This document shows positions 60,223 to 64,000 of a stretch of DNA of 64,000 nucleotides, in pieces. Location: assembly GCA_041659605.1 (NCBI GenBank), contig JBAZXW010000023.1, forward strand, positions 6,436 to 70,435, given 5' to 3'. Below the pieces are notes generated by a model. That model was given only the letters and a program-made list of their open reading frames with translations. It ran no database searches and was not told the origin of the DNA. A program made the translations under genes and the position numbers. This DNA comes from Solimonas sp041659605 (GTDB taxonomy: Bacteria > Pseudomonadota > Gammaproteobacteria > Nevskiales > Nevskiaceae). The number at the start of each line of letters is the position of its first letter. Position 1 is the first letter of the stretch.

Positions 60223-61424
60223 GTCTTTCGTCCCGTCGTCGCTGGCTGCTGCCGGCCATCGTTGCCACCGCGCTGGCCGGCGCCCTCGCCGTGGCTTACC
60301 GGACGCCGCCGGTTCCCGTCGCGGTGTCGGCGGTCGACCGCGGCAGCGTCGAGGTCGTCGTCGAGGAGGATGGCGTCACGCGCATCCGCGAGCGCTACAC
60401 GGTCACTCCGCCGGTCACCGGCTATGTCGCCCGGCTCGATCTGCATGTCGGCGATCCGGTGACGCCGGAACAGGTGCTGTTCGAGCTCGAACCGCTGCCC
60501 GCGGCGGCGCTGGACGTACGCGCCCGCGCCGAGGCGCAAGCCGCCGTGGCACGCGCCCAGGCCGCCGAGCGGGCGTCCGGTACCGCCGCCGCCGCCGCCG
60601 AGGCCAGCGCGACGTTCGCGAAGCGCGAGGCCGCGCGTCTCAAACCCCTGTACCAAAGCGGCGTGGTGTCGCGTACGCAGTACGATCAGGCGGTGTCCGA
60701 GGCGGACCGCACACGCGCCAACCTGGCGTCGGCACGGTCGGCCATCGACGTCGCGCGCCACGAGCGCGAAGCCGCGGAGACGATGCTGCGCTATGCCGGC
60801 GGTGCGCGAGGCGGCGAGCAGCGCATCGAAGTGCATTCCCCGGTCGGCGGTTCGGTGATCGCCGTGCACCGCGAGGACGAGGGCGTCGTCGAGGCCGGCG
60901 CGCCGATCGTGACCATCGGCGATCCGCACTCGCTGGAGATCGTCGTCGACGTGCTGTCGGCCGACGCCGTGCGCCTGCGCCCGGGGATGACGCTATGGCT
61001 GACACGCTGGGGTGGTGAGACGCCGTTGCAGGCGCGCGTGCGCCAGATCGAGCCGGTTGCCTTCACCAAGGTCTCCGCGCTGGGCGTGGAGGAGCAGCGC
61101 GTGCGCGTGATCGCCGACATCCTCGCGCCGCCGGAACAATGGCAGAACCTGGGCGATGCCTATCGCGTCGAAGCGCAATTCATCCTCGAACAGCAGACGG
61201 ACGTGCTGCGCGTACCCCACAGCAGCCTGTTCCGCAGCGGCGACGAATGGTTCGTGTTCGTCGTCGATCGCGACCGCGCACGCCGGCGCGCCGTGACACC
61301 CGGCGCCCGCGGACTGCTGCACGCCGCGATCAGCGCCGGCCTGAGCGAGAACGACCGGGTCGTCACCTACCCGGACGACCGACTGGCAGACGGCACGCGC
61401 GTCAGCATCAGCGAGCGCGAGTGA
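60219..61424 (+). CDS. HlyD/RND-type periplasmic adaptor protein
   Basis: A 401-aa membrane-fusion protein: N-terminal anchor helix (LLPAIVATALAGALAVAY), a lipoyl-like half (VTPPVTGYVARLDLHVGDPV), an Ala-rich coiled coil (about 105-200), the second lipoyl half (EVHSPVGGSVIAVHREDEGVVEAG), and beta-barrel parts. It would bridge the ABC permease to an outer-membrane channel, which is not encoded here. The ATG overlaps the permease stop (ATGA). Confidence 0.9.
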   Translation: MSLSSRRRWLLPAIVATALAGALAVAYRTPPVPVAVSAVDRGSVEVVVEEDGVTRIRERYTVTPPVTGYVARLDLHVGDPVTPEQVLFELEPLPAAALDVRARAEAQAAVARAQAAERASGTAAAAAEASATFAKREAARLKPLYQSGVVSRTQYDQAVSEADRTRANLASARSAIDVARHEREAAETMLRYAGGARGGEQRIEVHSPVGGSVIAVHREDEGVVEAGAPIVTIGDPHSLEIVVDVLSADAVRLRPGMTLWLTRWGGETPLQARVRQIEPVAFTKVSALGVEEQRVRVIADILAPPEQWQNLGDAYRVEAQFILEQQTDVLRVPHSSLFRSGDEWFVFVVDRDRARRRAVTPGARGLLHAAISAGLSENDRVVTYPDDRLADGTRVSISERE

Positions 61425-61445
61425 CCGCAAGAACTGCGACCCGCC

Positions 61446-61497
61446 GTAGCCCGGACGAACTCGGGGAGATGCCGTCCCCGGGTTTCACCCGGGCTAC
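61446..61497. repeat. REP-like palindrome, copy 3 (diverged)
   Basis: Starts GTAGCCCGG and ends CCGGGCTAC like copy 2, but the inner part differs (GACGAACTCGGGGAGATGCC...). It fills the gap between the convergent adaptor gene and maeB. Confidence 0.75.
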
Positions 61498-61499
61498 CT

Positions 61500-63824
<2,325 letters not shown>

Positions 63825-63902
63825 GGACGGGTGGCCTCGATCGATCTGCGGGGCGCCATCCTCGCACGACTGACCTTTCAGTAGGAGATTCTATGTTCAC
63901 CC

Positions 63903-64000
63903 TCAAGCGGCTGGGCTGAGGATCTGTGGTTGATAGTCGGTTTGGTTTTTCATCAGCGCGAAGGCAATGCGTGCGAGTTTTCGCTCGAGGATGACGAAGA
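63903..64000 (-). CDS. Transposase, C-terminal end (cut by window end; IS110-like)
   Basis: An open frame enters at the right edge on the minus strand and stops (TGA) at 63903-63905. The visible 31 residues include FVILERKLARIAFALMKNQ, a helix like the C-terminal end of IS110/IS116-type transposases. Family assignment is from memory of this pattern and is tentative. It lies 78 bases upstream of maeB, so an insertion there could have brought or removed promoter elements. Most of the element is outside the window. Confidence 0.6.
   Translation of the reverse strand, partial: FVILERKLARIAFALMKNQTDYQPQILSPAA

Overview
The window is GC-rich, densely packed chromosomal DNA from a gammaproteobacterium. 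The most likely placement is near the Nevskiales/Xanthomonadales (Solimonadaceae-like). This rests on the rpoN-hpf-ptsN-hprK-rapZ-EIIA-HPr-ptsI-mgtE order, the pilT/pilU-yggS neighbourhood, a full cbb3 oxidase locus and REP-like palindromes of the Pseudomonas/Xanthomonas kind. The placement is an inference from gene order and composition; no rRNA or tRNA lies in the window. No CRISPR array or phage was seen. The only mobile element is the last 98 bases, which encode the C-terminal end of a transposase.

Layout. 1-7.7 kb: a surface polysaccharide cluster with four glycosyltransferases (one cut by the window edge), an AsnB-type amidotransferase, two sulfotransferases and an FkbM methyltransferase. 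7.8-12.8 kb: amidase, a 235-aa conserved protein and glnE in one minus-strand operon with overlapping starts and stops. 12.9-28.2 kb: mostly housekeeping and membrane genes (methyltransferase-like protein, DUF486, YccA, SulP transporter, PLP enzyme, an OMP-TerB-EipA operon, hydrolase, HTTM/DCC fusion, tatD, ilvD, 1-Cys peroxiredoxin, MATE). 28.2-31.6 kb: three tandem PilT-family motor ATPases. 31.7-35.5 kb: yggS-rpiA, an RRM protein, rhlE and a DUF4399 protein. 35.6-43.5 kb: sigma-54 and the regulatory PTS, with an HprK that lacks its N-terminal domain, then mgtE.

43.5-61.4 kb is the most distinctive part. A cbb3 cytochrome oxidase operon (ccoN-O-Q-x-P-y-G-z-I-S on the minus strand) contains three small membrane-protein genes (x, y, z) that do not match the standard set. 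It is flanked by a DksA-like/ferritin-like/SafE/TrxC operon on one side and, on the other, by a zinc-ribbon protein, an archaeal-type (type 2) thymidine/AMP phosphorylase and a PRPP synthetase. A divergent UspE-like gene leads into an ABC/FtsX/HlyD export operon. FNR/ANR-type palindromes (TTGAC-N4-GTCAA or close variants) sit upstream of all four transcription units. For two of them a -10 element is placed as expected for a class II FNR promoter. Together this looks like an oxygen-limitation island: high-affinity respiration plus nucleotide salvage, stress protein and export functions.

Intergenic space is small and no gene-free stretch exceeds 300 bases. The longer gaps hold promoters, hairpins or REP-like palindromes. 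In three cases (tatD, rpiA, the DUF4399 gene) the conserved left end GTAG of the palindrome supplies the stop codon. maeB (malic enzyme) and the transposase end close the window.
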